DNA of 36,217 bases from a virus. The stretch covers positions 1 through 36,217 of the IMG/VR virus record IMGVR_UViG_3300018063_000650; one strand, 5' to 3'. Within the stretch, counting starts at the first letter, position 1, and every line of letters starts with the position of its first letter. The notes under the pieces are model-generated. The model had not been told where the DNA came from. It made no database searches and saw nothing but the letters and a program-made list of their open reading frames with translations. The translations under genes were made by a program, and so were the position numbers. Below are positions 1 through 7,842 of the stretch, piece after piece.

Positions 1-1098
1 GTGTCACACCCCCAACGAGTCGGAACCCTATCTCACCTCCCCTCCGGCCTCTACCGTCGCGGACGCATCTACTACGGGTCCTACCCGGACCCCGAGACCG
101 GGAAGCGCTTGCGCAGGTCCCTGGGATCGGACCTCCGGGTAGCCCTCGCCCGACTGCGGAAGCTCGGGGGCCACACCGCACCCCCACGCAAGCGCAAGGG
201 AGCCGGGACCCTCGTCTCGGAAGTCCTCGCGGCCTACTTCGAGCGAATCACCGTCTACTCCAAACACTCCGTCGTCTTGCAGACTCGTTCCTCTGTGCGA
301 CGGCTCTCGGTACATCTTGGGGATCGCGATGCGTCGAAGCTCTGCCTGAAGGACCTTGAACCCTTCATCGCCGCACGTCGAGCCGACGGGGTTCGAGACT
401 GCACGATAAACGGTGACCTCGGGACATTGCGAACCGCGCTCAACCAGGCGCTTGAATCGAGGAAGCTCGACAAGCTTCCGTTCCGAGTTCGCCTTCTCCG
501 CACAACCAAACGTCGCATCCCGCACCTTCTCTCCGCGGACGATGGACGGAAGCTCCTTGAGAGCGCACGAAGCCTGCGCAAGGGGGGAGAGCGAGCCTAT
601 GGGATCCTGCTCGTATCGCTCTCTACCGGGTTTCGCATCGCCGAGACGTTGCACCTGACCTGGGGAGACTTGGACTTTGCAGCGCACCGAATCAACGTGC
701 GCTCGAAACCAGGAACCTGGACAACCAAGACCTACGCGGAGCGCTCGGTATTCGTGGCCCCTGCTGCAATGGACTATCTGCGCTCGCTCCGGGAGACCCG
801 ACGCGGCGAACCCTCGGAAGGGTGGATCTTCGCGACCAGAGCGGGAACCCCGATGAGCGTCGGAAATGCGGATCGCGTGTTGCGAACCGTCTTCAACCGT
901 GCGGGTCTCTACCGTCGCGGAGCGGGGACCTCCCATCGAATCCGGCACACGGTCGCTTCAACGATGCTTGCCAATGGGGTCGATCTACGGACGACTCAGG
1001 ATGTGCTCGGGCACGCGAGCATCACTACCACGAGCCTCTATCTGCATGTGGTGGATGAGCGGAAGCGAGAGGCAGCGAATCGAATCGGGCTGGTCTGA
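1..1098 (+). CDS. int: Tyrosine-type site-specific integrase
   Basis: Catalyses integration and excision of the prophage. The C-terminal catalytic domain has the full tyrosine-recombinase set: R212 in the box I motif STGFRIAE, a candidate Lys around 235-243, the H312-R-I-R315 box, H338 in LGHAS and the nucleophile Y347 in SLYLHV. The N-terminal part (about 60-160) fits a SAM-like core-binding domain, and the first 55 residues resemble a basic arm-binding domain. Length (365 aa) is normal for phage integrases. It begins with GTG at the first base of the window, so a longer N terminus or a different start upstream cannot be excluded. Its position at the left end, with a split tRNA-Arg at the right end, fits a tRNA-integrating prophage whose attL lies just outside the window. 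Confidence 0.93.
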   Translation: MSHPQRVGTLSHLPSGLYRRGRIYYGSYPDPETGKRLRRSLGSDLRVALARLRKLGGHTAPPRKRKGAGTLVSEVLAAYFERITVYSKHSVVLQTRSSVRRLSVHLGDRDASKLCLKDLEPFIAARRADGVRDCTINGDLGTLRTALNQALESRKLDKLPFRVRLLRTTKRRIPHLLSADDGRKLLESARSLRKGGERAYGILLVSLSTGFRIAETLHLTWGDLDFAAHRINVRSKPGTWTTKTYAERSVFVAPAAMDYLRSLRETRRGEPSEGWIFATRAGTPMSVGNADRVLRTVFNRAGLYRRGAGTSHRIRHTVASTMLANGVDLRTTQDVLGHASITTTSLYLHVVDERKREAANRIGLV

Positions 1099-1105
1099 CC
1101 CCGAC

Positions 1106-1342
1106 CTATCGGCAGCGACGCGTTTTCTGGTAGGCGTACGGCCCCTCTTGGACCTCGACGCATTGCATCCCGCAGTTCTTGAACCCACCGGCCTTGCAGT
1201 TGTTGCCCATGCCGTAGAGCGAGCACTCTGAGTTGTACGGCGGACAGTCATCGCCCGCGCATTCCGCTCGGTTGCTGCCTCCGACCAAGACCGCCGCCGT
1301 GAGGCCGACCAACAGGAGTCCGAAAACCAGTACCTTGCGCAT
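1106..1342 (-). CDS. Small exported cysteine-rich protein
   Basis: A 78-residue protein of unknown function. The start is ATG at 1342, preceded by GGAGGGG, rather than an upstream in-frame start that would add a non-hydrophobic leader. Residues 1-22 (MRKVLVFGLLLVGL...) form a clear signal peptide or membrane anchor. The mature part has seven Cys in about 50 residues (AEC, DDC, SEC, NNC, KNC, MQC, RRC), which suggests a disulfide-stabilised secreted peptide. It is the last of three minus-strand small genes next to int, a typical place for lysogenic-conversion cargo. It could also be a lipoprotein with Cys28 as lipid site, but no good lipobox is seen. No family was recognised. Confidence 0.6.
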   Translation of the reverse strand: MRKVLVFGLLLVGLTAAVLVGGSNRAECAGDDCPPYNSECSLYGMGNNCKAGGFKNCGMQCVEVQEGPYAYQKTRRCR

Positions 1343-1471
1343 CACCCCTCCCATCCCGGGTGGCGGTATCGACGATCCCTCCATCCCGCTTGAGGATGAG
1401 CGGGTATGAAGGCCGCGGAACTCGTCCAGCCGCAGAATTCGTGCCGGCGAGGTGCGGCCTCCAGACACCTT

Positions 1472-1708
1472 CTAGTGCTTCTTGTCCTCCGGCGGATGCG
1501 GGTCGTTGCCGTAGCTGTCGCTGTCGCGAATTCGTCCATCGGGACGATGAATCACGACCTCGACACCGTCGCGCTGAGCCCGCTCCTTCGCGGCGTCGAT
1601 CGCCTTACCCTGGGTGTCGTGGGTCGTACCGACGCGGCGAGAACCTTCGCGCCGCGTCGCCCAGTCTCCCTCGTGAGGCACCACGTGGATGTCACGCTTC
1701 TTCGACAT
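1472..1708 (-). CDS. DUF2188 family protein
   Basis: A 78-residue protein matching the small DUF2188 family. It has the family's opening KKRDIHVVPHEGDWATRREG, a central helix with QGKAIDAAKERAQ, and the closing IHRPDGRIRDSDSYGNDP. The role is unknown; the fold is predicted to be a small alpha/beta unit. I chose ATG at 1708 because GAGAGGAG lies 8 nt upstream; a GTG three codons earlier overlaps the ribosome site. It lies between the Cys-rich exported protein and the DUF3892 gene on the same strand, probably as one transcription unit reading toward the integrase. Confidence 0.8.
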   Translation of the reverse strand: MSKKRDIHVVPHEGDWATRREGSRRVGTTHDTQGKAIDAAKERAQRDGVEVVIHRPDGRIRDSDSYGNDPHPPEDKKH

Positions 1709-1726
1709 GTCTGTCACTCCTCTCGT

Positions 1727-1990
1727 TCAGCAGTTCGGCAGATCGTCCAAGTTGTTCTTTTTCGTCTTGTCCGGGTCCGTCCGCAGGTACTTCTTCCCCT
1801 GCGAATCCTTGGCTACGTGGATGTTCACGCGCCCCGTGCCCGTGATCTGGACAAAGTAGGTGTGAAGCTTCAGGTCGATGTCGTTGATGGCATCGGCCTT
1901 GTTGCGGGGCGACCAATACTCGCCCGAATGACACAACCTCGTGATGTCCCCGTCCTTGTCCTTTCCAGAGTGAGTGACCTCGCGGTCCAT
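1727..1990 (-). CDS. DUF3892 family protein
   Basis: An 87-residue protein with the DUF3892 pattern: an N-terminal basic strand, GEYWSPRNKADAINDID, LKLHTYFVQITGTGRVNIHVA, KYLRTDPD and the C-terminal NNLDDLPNC. Function is unknown. ATG at 1990 has AAGGAGAT 5 nt upstream, so the start is well supported. It is the first gene of the minus-strand trio ending at 1106 and is divergent from the XRE/ImmA regulator, sharing about 125 bp of intergenic DNA that probably holds both promoters. Confidence 0.8.
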   Translation of the reverse strand: MDREVTHSGKDKDGDITRLCHSGEYWSPRNKADAINDIDLKLHTYFVQITGTGRVNIHVAKDSQGKKYLRTDPDKTKKNNLDDLPNC

Positions 1991-2115
1991 TCAGTATCTC
2001 CTTGCGCATAGCGCATTCGTGTTGTACTCAACGTCCAACCCGATACCCCTCGGAGCAAAGAAAATCGGCCCCGAGGGAAGATCGGGTCCGTCCTGAAGAA
2101 AATAGCAGAGGCAGC

Positions 2116-3351
2116 ATGAGCGCCGCCAGTCCCCCGAAGCCGGAGTTCCCGGCCCGTCTCAAGGCGGCTCGGGAGCTCAGGGACTGGAACCAGGCCGTGC
2201 TCGCGCAGAAGGCGGGGTTTCAGGCCTCCGCGATCTCTCGATTCGAGACCGGGGCGGCGAAGCCTTCCCTGGACAATCTCCGCCGATTGGCGACCGCCCT
2301 TCGAGTGTCAACCGACTACTTGTTGGGCGTGGTGAACGAGCCCACTGGAACCAGCCGAAGCGACCCGCTGTATCGGAAGTTCCAAGAACTCACAGACGAC
2401 CACCGAGAATTCGCCGAGCGATTTTTGAATGACCTAGTGAAACTCGGTGAGAGGAGTAGCCGCGTGACTCCCTCTTCTCCTTCTCCCTACACGTGGGCCA
2501 CGCACCGAGCTGAGAAATTGGTTCGAGATTGGGGCATGAATACTCTGCCGATCGATGTGGAGAGCATCGCCAGAAATCACGCGATCGAAGTCCAGGCGAT
2601 GCCCGCCTCAATCAAGGGTGTCTCAGGAATGCTTCAGCGCGCGGGGGACAACTACGGTATCGCATACGCAACCAACATCGACAACGTGGGCTTCCAACGA
2701 TTCAGCATTGCGCACGAGTTGGGCCATTACTTTTTGGATGGGCACTTCGAGAAGCTTCTCAGCAAAACCGGAACGCATGAGTCGCAGGCTGGGTTTGGCT
2801 CAGGCGACAAGTTCGAAATGGAGGCAGACCATTTCGCCGCTGGTCTGTTGATGCCCAATCCTCTCTTCAAGGATGCTCTGGTTCGTGCCGGTAGTGGATT
2901 CACGGCAGTAGAGAGATTGTCTACTCAATTTGCCACGTCGCTCGAGGCTACTGCCATTCGCTACGCCGAGAACACAGATCAGGCTGCGGCGGTAATCGTC
3001 AGCGAGGGCCAAAAAGTCCGCTACTGCTTCATGTCTAATGCTCTCAGGGAGGCACGGGATCTGACCTGGATTCGCAAAGGTGAGATTGTTCCTGAGCACA
3101 CCACCACCGCAGTTTTCAATCGCGACTCAGAGAAGATTGAGCGCGCTGAGAAGGTGGAGGGAACCTGCAACTTGCACGATTGGTTCGGAGGTGGACCTGA
3201 CGTCGAAATGACTGAGGACGTCGTTGGTCTCGGTCGCTATGGCAAGACCCTGACAGTGCTGGTTGCAGACGAGTGGCCGGATGATGAAAACGAGGATGAC
3301 GAAGATCTCTCCGACTTCAATCCAACGTTCCACCGTTCGCGTCGTCGCTAG
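2116..3351 (+). CDS. XRE-family regulator fused to an ImmA/IrrE-type metalloprotease
   Basis: A 411-residue fusion. Residues 12-72 are a Cro/C1-type helix-turn-helix (NQAVLAQKAGFQASAISRFE, then a DNLRRLATAL helix). Residues 125-265 are a zinc metallopeptidase with HELGH at 200-204 and a downstream E-x-E-A-x-x-F-A segment near 234-241 that supplies the third ligand. The C-terminal 150 residues are less conserved and end in an acidic DDENEDDED stretch. ImmA/IrrE proteases cleave phage or element repressors; fusion to an HTH suggests one protein that both represses and responds to an inducing signal. ATG at 2116 is preferred over an earlier start at 2002, whose extra 38 residues look non-coding. 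No separate CI- or Cro-like gene is seen, so this is the best candidate lysogeny repressor. Confidence 0.85.
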   Translation: MSAASPPKPEFPARLKAARELRDWNQAVLAQKAGFQASAISRFETGAAKPSLDNLRRLATALRVSTDYLLGVVNEPTGTSRSDPLYRKFQELTDDHREFAERFLNDLVKLGERSSRVTPSSPSPYTWATHRAEKLVRDWGMNTLPIDVESIARNHAIEVQAMPASIKGVSGMLQRAGDNYGIAYATNIDNVGFQRFSIAHELGHYFLDGHFEKLLSKTGTHESQAGFGSGDKFEMEADHFAAGLLMPNPLFKDALVRAGSGFTAVERLSTQFATSLEATAIRYAENTDQAAAVIVSEGQKVRYCFMSNALREARDLTWIRKGEIVPEHTTTAVFNRDSEKIERAEKVEGTCNLHDWFGGGPDVEMTEDVVGLGRYGKTLTVLVADEWPDDENEDDEDLSDFNPTFHRSRRR

Positions 3352-3400
3352 CGAAACGTTGACGCGGCTGATCGAATCGGGTTGGTGTGAGCCACAAATC

Positions 3401-3637
3401 CTACGCAGAGTCTCCGCGCGAGAGTCGGTAGGAACCCTTTCCGTCCCAGGCGACCTCGCCGGACTTCTTTCGCCGCTGAAGGACGTTCCTTACGTTTCGT
3501 TTCCACGGCAGGTGCGGCTCACTCGTACCAACTCGCGCCTTGCTCTGCACGAGTCGATAAATCTCATCTAGAGACGTCCAGCTGTCCGGCTTGAGTCCGG
3601 TCTCCAACACCTTCCAGATTTCCTTCTGCGCAACCAC
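3401..3637 (-). CDS. Small winged-helix protein of the restriction module
   Basis: A 78-residue protein resembling the N-terminal winged-helix domain of Mrr-type and other restriction enzymes. Visible elements are SWTSLDEIYRLVQSKARV (recognition-type helices), LPWKRNVRNVLQRRKKSGEV and the wing WDGKGSYRL. The start is GTG at 3637, with GAGGAGGT 5 nt upstream. It follows the nuclease gene by 50 bp on the same strand, so it is the third gene of the restriction-modification operon. It may bind DNA to help target recognition or control expression; it lacks a nuclease domain of its own. Convergent with the XRE/ImmA gene, ending 50 bp away. Confidence 0.7.
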   Translation of the reverse strand: MVAQKEIWKVLETGLKPDSWTSLDEIYRLVQSKARVGTSEPHLPWKRNVRNVLQRRKKSGEVAWDGKGSYRLSRGDSA

Positions 3638-3687
3638 ACTGACCTCCTCACCTGGCTCAGATGGGGAGATTATATGCAGAGGGAGCC

Positions 3688-4692
3688 CTACACGTCGCCT
3701 CTTTCGAGGAGGGTCGCGAGGCCCTGAAGCCCGCGTTCGCTGAGATGCTTCAGGAAGTTGTCGAGAGGGGTAAGGTCCTTCGAAATCGAGAAGTGCATGT
3801 CCAGTTCGGCTCCACGGTAGTTCATGGCGAAGCCCCGGACTCGGACCGCATACACCCGTTCAAAGAGCAGCTTGCGCAGCAAAGCATCCGCTTTGCGAGC
3901 CGAAAGAACGGACCAAGGGGCCTTGTCGATTTGCTCTCGGAAGCCAGCGACGATGCTCTTGACTTTGTGGGGTTGATGGTCGTCGACCAGGTGTCGTACC
4001 ACCTCGTCTTCGACGGCTCGCTTTCCCGGCATTTCGGATTGAAGTACCAAGGAGCAGAAATGCGCCAAGGAACTGGGGAGCTGTTCTCCGACGGTCTCGC
4101 CGCGTAATCCTGGAACTCCGACAACGACGAAGAGGTAGGGCAGAGCCTCTGCTTCGTGCTTCTGAAGGCCCTGCTGAATCTTGTACGTAGCCAGGGCGAA
4201 GCAATCTTCGGGCTCGAGGCCAACCAATTCCTTCGCGTTGCGGAATTGGCTTCCGTGAAACTTGATGTTGATTCGAAAGACTTGACGATTCTGGCCGTCT
4301 AGAACTCGGTAGTCAGTATCAGTCCGTCCCTCTCGCGAGTCTTCCAGACGAAGGTCTCCAGCTCCCATCGTCTTCTTGTAAGTGTCTTCAAAGGCTCTCT
4401 CTGAAATCGTTCCCAAGAGCATCTGTCCGAGGTTCTTTCTGGCCTTTGACAGATTCGTCGGTTCTGCCGCCGCGGCGAGGGTCGTCTTCAGGACCTCCTT
4501 GATAGGGTCCCTCGACGATGAGATTGCCTTCAGCCGCTTAGCCGTTGTCTTGAGGGTCTTCGCCAGAACCCTCGGGTCCGCCCCCTTTTTCAGTTCGCGA
4601 ACCGAGAGCAGTAGTCGAAGGTACTTTGGAATCTCGCGCGACTGATAGACAGCCGAGACCGTGGCAGTGACGTCTTCTAGGCCGTTGAGCAT
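3688..4692 (-). CDS. Probable type II restriction endonuclease (PD-(D/E)XK-like)
   Basis: A 334-residue protein that I assign by context plus a nuclease-like core. Residues 95-105 ([10 protein letters not shown]) are followed by [12 protein letters not shown], with acidic residues at 125 and 127, and then [10 protein letters not shown], where N142-I-K144 sits at the place of the (D/E)XK motif. Asn where Asp/Glu is expected is unusual. The protein overlaps the end of the methyltransferase gene by 16 bp on the same strand, the normal arrangement of a type II restriction-modification pair. The start ATG is at 4692. Recognition sequence cannot be read from the sequence. A different role, such as a nuclease-related accessory protein, is possible. 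Confidence 0.6.
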   Translation of the reverse strand: MLNGLEDVTATVSAVYQSREIPKYLRLLLSVRELKKGADPRVLAKTLKTTAKRLKAISSSRDPIKEVLKTTLAAAAEPTNLSKARKNLGQMLLGTISERAFEDTYKKTMGAGDLRLEDSREGRTDTDYRVLDGQNRQVFRINIKFHGSQFRNAKELVGLEPEDCFALATYKIQQGLQKHEAEALPYLFVVVGVPGLRGETVGEQLPSSLAHFCSLVLQSEMPGKRAVEDEVVRHLVDDHQPHKVKSIVAGFREQIDKAPWSVLSARKADALLRKLLFERVYAVRVRGFAMNYRGAELDMHFSISKDLTPLDNFLKHLSERGLQGLATLLERGDV

Positions 4693-5699
4693 TCCGTGGC
4701 GTTTTCGGGGGGTATTCCGAATCGCAGTTTGGAATTCTCAATGTACTTCGGCTCAGTCTCGAACGCCAGCCAACGCCGCTGGAGGGCCTCCGCTACAGCG
4801 CCGGTTGTATTGCTCCCGGCGAACGGGTCAATCACCAAATCCCCAGGCTTGGTCAGGAACTTGATGTAGAACTCGGGTAGGGCCGCAGGGAATCTTGCAG
4901 GATGCGGCTTCATCCCGTGCTCTTCGCACAACCTTATGTAGAGCGAGTTGCTCTCATTGTTCCCGCGTTCGAGAACATTCGACGGTATCGAACCGCCGTG
5001 GTCGAATGAGAACTTGGCAGTAATTTTGTGACCGCTGGGCCGGTCCTTCGCGCGGTATCCGCGCTGAAGAAGTCGGCGCATGTCGGGGCTGTACTCCTCA
5101 AGAACCTGCTTATTGTCGGCCTTCGGATGGGGTGTCTTGGACATCCACCAGACATACTCGACGGAATCCTTGATGCGAATGCGGCGGACGTTCACCCATT
5201 CAGCAGGGCTGGGTAGCTTCGCCGGATTGAACCAAAAGCATTCCTGGGCCAAGTGGAAGCCCAGGTCGTCGCAGAGCATCAGCAGTAGACGGAAGTGATA
5301 CAGGGAGCGAGTTGGAATGCCTGGGTTGTAGCTGCCGCCGATGTTGAGAACGAAGCTGCCGTCCTTCTTTAGGACTCGAAGTATCTGCGTTGCGAATGGC
5401 CTAAACCAATTGACGTAGTCCGACTTCTCCGCGTTCCCGTATTCCTTCTTGAAGTGGAGCGCGTAGGGGGGAGATGTAACTACGAGGTCGACGCTTTCTT
5501 TCGGAAGGGCAGCCAGGGCCTCAGAGGAATCGGCGTTGACCATCGCCCCGAAATCCGTCGTGTAGGCCGGCTCGGGCTGGAGAAGACGCCAGGGGTGTTG
5601 TGAGGGTTTGGGCCTGGCAAGCGGGAGAGGCGGAGCGGACTTCACTACAGCCAGTTGAACCGGCTTCTTCCTCGGCCTCCGGACAGACTTCCGCGCCAC
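4677..5699 (-). CDS. DNA methyltransferase of a type II restriction-modification system (beta class)
   Basis: A 340-residue methyltransferase. Motif IV (VVTSPPYAL, 73-81) precedes motif I ([10 protein letters not shown], 291-300), the beta-class order. TSPPY is more typical of N4-cytosine than of N6-adenine enzymes, and the layout recalls PvuII-type methylases; the exact target is not deducible. It transfers methyl from AdoMet to host DNA, protecting it from the nuclease encoded next. The N-terminal 40 residues are basic and Pro-rich and probably not part of the catalytic fold. The start is GTG at 5699 with GGGGGAG upstream. First gene of the operon methylase, nuclease, winged-helix protein, with its own promoter candidate upstream. 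Confidence 0.88.
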   Translation of the reverse strand: MARKSVRRPRKKPVQLAVVKSAPPLPLARPKPSQHPWRLLQPEPAYTTDFGAMVNADSSEALAALPKESVDLVVTSPPYALHFKKEYGNAEKSDYVNWFRPFATQILRVLKKDGSFVLNIGGSYNPGIPTRSLYHFRLLLMLCDDLGFHLAQECFWFNPAKLPSPAEWVNVRRIRIKDSVEYVWWMSKTPHPKADNKQVLEEYSPDMRRLLQRGYRAKDRPSGHKITAKFSFDHGGSIPSNVLERGNNESNSLYIRLCEEHGMKPHPARFPAALPEFYIKFLTKPGDLVIDPFAGSNTTGAVAEALQRRWLAFETEPKYIENSKLRFGIPPENATECSTA

Positions 5700-5725
5700 G
5701 CCTGCTCCCCCATCGAAGCACTCGC

Positions 5726-5754
5726 AGAATACCGGCTATGTTGGCTATCTACAA
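5726..5754 (-). promoter_or_regulatory. Candidate promoter of the restriction-modification operon
   Basis: Reading on the minus strand, TTGTAG (5754-5749) and TATTCT (5731-5726) are separated by 17 bp, about 27 bp before the GTG start of the methyltransferase. The spacer contains a direct repeat ATAGCC-N3-ATAGCC (5748-5734), which could be an operator for self-regulation. The -35 match is only partial. Confidence 0.35.
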
Positions 5755-5878
5755 TGGGTTTTCGCCCGAGACTGGACCGGACAGAAAGTCCAAGCGGCAA
5801 GTAGAGCTTACGCGGTCCGAGAGACGGCGTTTGGCTGAGCACCAGGAGAATTTCAGGAATCCCCGACCGGGCTGGTTG

Positions 5879-6661
5879 CTAGGCCACGATCCCAGCTTCA
5901 AGCCCAACCGGGTTCAGCCCCAAGCTCTCTGCGTATTCATTGAAGTAGCGCGCGAACCAGATCAGCTTCGAGCGAATGCCTCGATCCGCCTCTTTGATGA
6001 GAGCTGACTCTACGACCTTGCGCACGGTGTCCGGATCGAAGGCCAACGAAGCGGAGGCAGCGGCTGCATTCCCTTTTGGAAAGAGAACCGGCAAAAACCC
6101 CTTTATCCCTGGGCTCAGGTAGTGGAGATGCGCAATGCCATCGAAATCAATTCGTCGGAGGTCAGGAACCCCTGGAGCGGGCTGGTTTAGGAGCACCGAG
6201 GCGACGGTGCGATCTAGTACGATTCGCGGATAGCGCGCAACGCTGCGCTCGAGTTCGTACGCCTCAATCAGCGCGTCCCCAAACACGACATGCTCATCGT
6301 GATAAAGCGAACCGCAGGTGATACCGCCGCGAGTGAAGACTCCTAGCCCGAGGAGACGAAGGCAAAGAATGGAACTTGCCATCGCGATGAGTGCAGGGCT
6401 GTAGCGAGCTTCAGACGACAAAACAATGTTGTCCGAAAAGGCTGTTGCCGACAGCATGTTCTTCCACAGATCGGTCGGGCCTCCCTCGACTACTTCGGGT
6501 CGGTATGCCGCGACCTCCCTCAAGATCGCGAGTATCTCCTCAAAGAGATGACGCTCGCTGTGAACCCGCTTGACGAGGGCGGAGAAACCAAGGATGTCGA
6601 TGAACGCGACATATCGTCGATTGGCGAAGTAGTTCTGGTAGGTTTCTGTGGCGACTCCCAT
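5879..6661 (-). CDS. Class III nucleotidyl-cyclase-like protein (Pycsar PycC-like)
   Basis: A 260-residue soluble protein with the class III cyclase core. RYVAFIDILGFSALV (17-30) matches the first metal-binding strand, with D22. FSDNIVLSS (76-83) matches the second strand, with metal D77. RGGITCG (111-117) followed by VFGDALIEAYELE (126-138) matches the later core, where cyclases have RxGI...GD.VN.A.RLE. Cyclases with FIDILGFS-type cores include the Pycsar PycC enzymes, which make cCMP or cUMP on infection and trigger a TM or TIR effector. Substrate cannot be told from sequence. It is the last gene of a tight minus-strand operon that begins with a TIR protein, 11 bp after a small gene. A diguanylate cyclase is excluded by the lack of GG(D/E)EF. 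Function in defence is inferred. Confidence 0.75.
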   Translation of the reverse strand: MGVATETYQNYFANRRYVAFIDILGFSALVKRVHSERHLFEEILAILREVAAYRPEVVEGGPTDLWKNMLSATAFSDNIVLSSEARYSPALIAMASSILCLRLLGLGVFTRGGITCGSLYHDEHVVFGDALIEAYELERSVARYPRIVLDRTVASVLLNQPAPGVPDLRRIDFDGIAHLHYLSPGIKGFLPVLFPKGNAAAASASLAFDPDTVRKVVESALIKEADRGIRSKLIWFARYFNEYAESLGLNPVGLEAGIVA

Positions 6662-6672
6662 GAAACTAATAC

Positions 6673-6912
6673 CTAGCTGAACCGCGGTGCCGATGCCGAC
6701 TGCCTGAAGTCAGAGGGAATAAGGACTTCGTCCATCCAGGCACTCACAAACGAACCAGAGCAGTACGATCGCATGACGCCAGGTTCCGGGTAATCGGTCA
6801 CGTATAGACAGGCGCGATGGGCTACTGGATTCCTTCCCCGCTCATTGAGATAGCTATGGAGAATGGTTGAGGCGTGGGGCTGCTCGTGTCGCACGATCAG
6901 CGCTTTCATCAT
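6673..6912 (-). CDS. Small protein upstream of the cyclase-like gene
   Basis: A 79-residue protein of unknown family (MMKALIVRHEQPHASTILHS...). It is mixed alpha/beta, with no signal peptide or membrane segment, and contains HRACLYVTDYPEP and SAWMDEVLIPSDF. Its ATG overlaps the stop of the preceding small gene by 4 nt (ATGA) and its stop lies 11 bp before the cyclase start, so it is placed as if translationally coupled. No strong ribosome site precedes it, in line with coupling. It could be a modulator or partner of the cyclase. Reality of the gene rests mainly on spacing. Confidence 0.5.
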   Translation of the reverse strand: MMKALIVRHEQPHASTILHSYLNERGRNPVAHRACLYVTDYPEPGVMRSYCSGSFVSAWMDEVLIPSDFRQSASAPRFS

Positions 6913-7055
6913 CTGAATTGCGTTATCTCGGCTGATTCGATGCGCGGGAATGTGTTCATGATGAGATCATGATACTCACCCTGCTTGAATTCTCTCAACC
7001 GAAAGCACCTCTGCTTTGGCTTCAGCTGATCGCACAGTTGATAGCCAGAGTACAT
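6909..7055 (-). CDS. Very small protein of the TIR/cyclase operon
   Basis: A 48-residue candidate gene starting at ATG 7055, with GGAG 7 nt upstream. The reading frame is open back to an ATG at 7127, which overlaps the previous gene by 14 bp, but the extra 24 residues are Ser/Cys-rich and look non-coding. The product (MYSGYQLCDQLKPKQRCFRL, then EFKQGEYHDLIMNTFPRIE) looks like a genuine compact protein. Its TGA overlaps the next ATG by 4 nt. Unknown function. Confidence 0.4.
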   Translation of the reverse strand: MYSGYQLCDQLKPKQRCFRLREFKQGEYHDLIMNTFPRIESAEITQFR

Positions 7056-7113
7056 CCGGCGTCTCCACACTTGATAAGACCAACACAGACTGGTGCAGGA
7101 CAGGCTAGAGGCG

Positions 7114-7842
7114 CTAACGCGGCTCATCAGTCCCGGGTTCGAACAAGCGGACGGCCTGCGCAGCCTTCACGTTCTCTCGGACAACCGTTGCCAGCTCAAG
7201 CAGCCGAACCATCGAACCTACCCGCAGCGGCAGCTCCTTCCGATACGCTACACGCTTGCCCTCATCGAACTCACCACCATGTATGAAGCCGCCTGGTGGC
7301 GATAACTTTCTCTGTGTCGCTAGCGAAAGGCCGCCAGCGTGACTGTACTGGTCATAGAATTTGGAGATTTCATCAAAGGTTTTCCACCCTTGCGCGTTGA
7401 CTCCTAGGATCTCTCGGTTCCGCTTTCGCTGGACAAGTCCCAGCGCGGTATCAACTCGAAATCTTGTAGGGTCTCGGTCGAATCGCTCGAAGACGTCGAT
7501 TGCATGATGCGAACAAAGTAGAGCCATCGCGTATGCCTCACTGTAGTGGCGCATCAGGTTTCCCGCCGGAATCTGAAAGCCAGAAATAAACAGGTGGCAC
7601 GACGTAAGTGAACTGTTGAAGGCAGAATGGAGAAACGCCTCGACCCAAGCAGCGCGTAGTTCCTTGGCGAGTCCTTCGCCAAACCTATGCACTCCTCCAA
7701 TCGCGCGCGTCGACGTATCGAGGAACCTCTCAATTAGGTCGCCAAACTCCTCCCTGAATCGTGAGCGGACGTCGGCATTGTCGGCAAAGAGGATGCCCTC
7801 TAGGTCCCGTCGCTTGAGCTGGTAGGTCGATTCGCGCTTCAC
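7114..7842 (-). CDS. Helical protein of unknown function in the TIR/cyclase operon
   Basis: A 242-residue protein, second gene of the operon. The GTG start at 7842 overlaps the TIR stop by 4 nt (GTGA), so the two are almost certainly cotranslated. The sequence appears mostly alpha-helical: DVRSRFREEFGDLIERFLD, then a central hydrophobic but not clearly transmembrane segment (IPAGNLMRHYSEAYAMALLC) and a C-terminal helix (VGSMVRLLELATVVRENVKAA). Several conserved-looking His and Tyr are present (HYSEAY, YDQYSHAGG, FIHGGEF). The central helices recall proteins annotated as DUF5677-like, but this is weak. Probably the functional partner of the TIR protein. Confidence 0.7.
   Translation of the reverse strand: MKRESTYQLKRRDLEGILFADNADVRSRFREEFGDLIERFLDTSTRAIGGVHRFGEGLAKELRAAWVEAFLHSAFNSSLTSCHLFISGFQIPAGNLMRHYSEAYAMALLCSHHAIDVFERFDRDPTRFRVDTALGLVQRKRNREILGVNAQGWKTFDEISKFYDQYSHAGGLSLATQRKLSPPGGFIHGGEFDEGKRVAYRKELPLRVGSMVRLLELATVVRENVKAAQAVRLFEPGTDEPR

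Noticed and set aside
28-948. A 306-codon minus-strand open frame opposite int
   Set aside because: The plus strand carries a complete catalytic set of a tyrosine recombinase; the opposite frame has no recognisable domain and is a GC-rich shadow.
2002-2115. Longer N terminus of the XRE/ImmA protein
   Set aside because: The extra 38 residues show no fold and cover the expected promoter region; ATG at 2116 begins just before the HTH.
5879-6661. GGDEF-type diguanylate cyclase
   Set aside because: No GG(D/E)EF motif; the pattern of D22, D77 and GDALIEAYELE fits class III cyclases.
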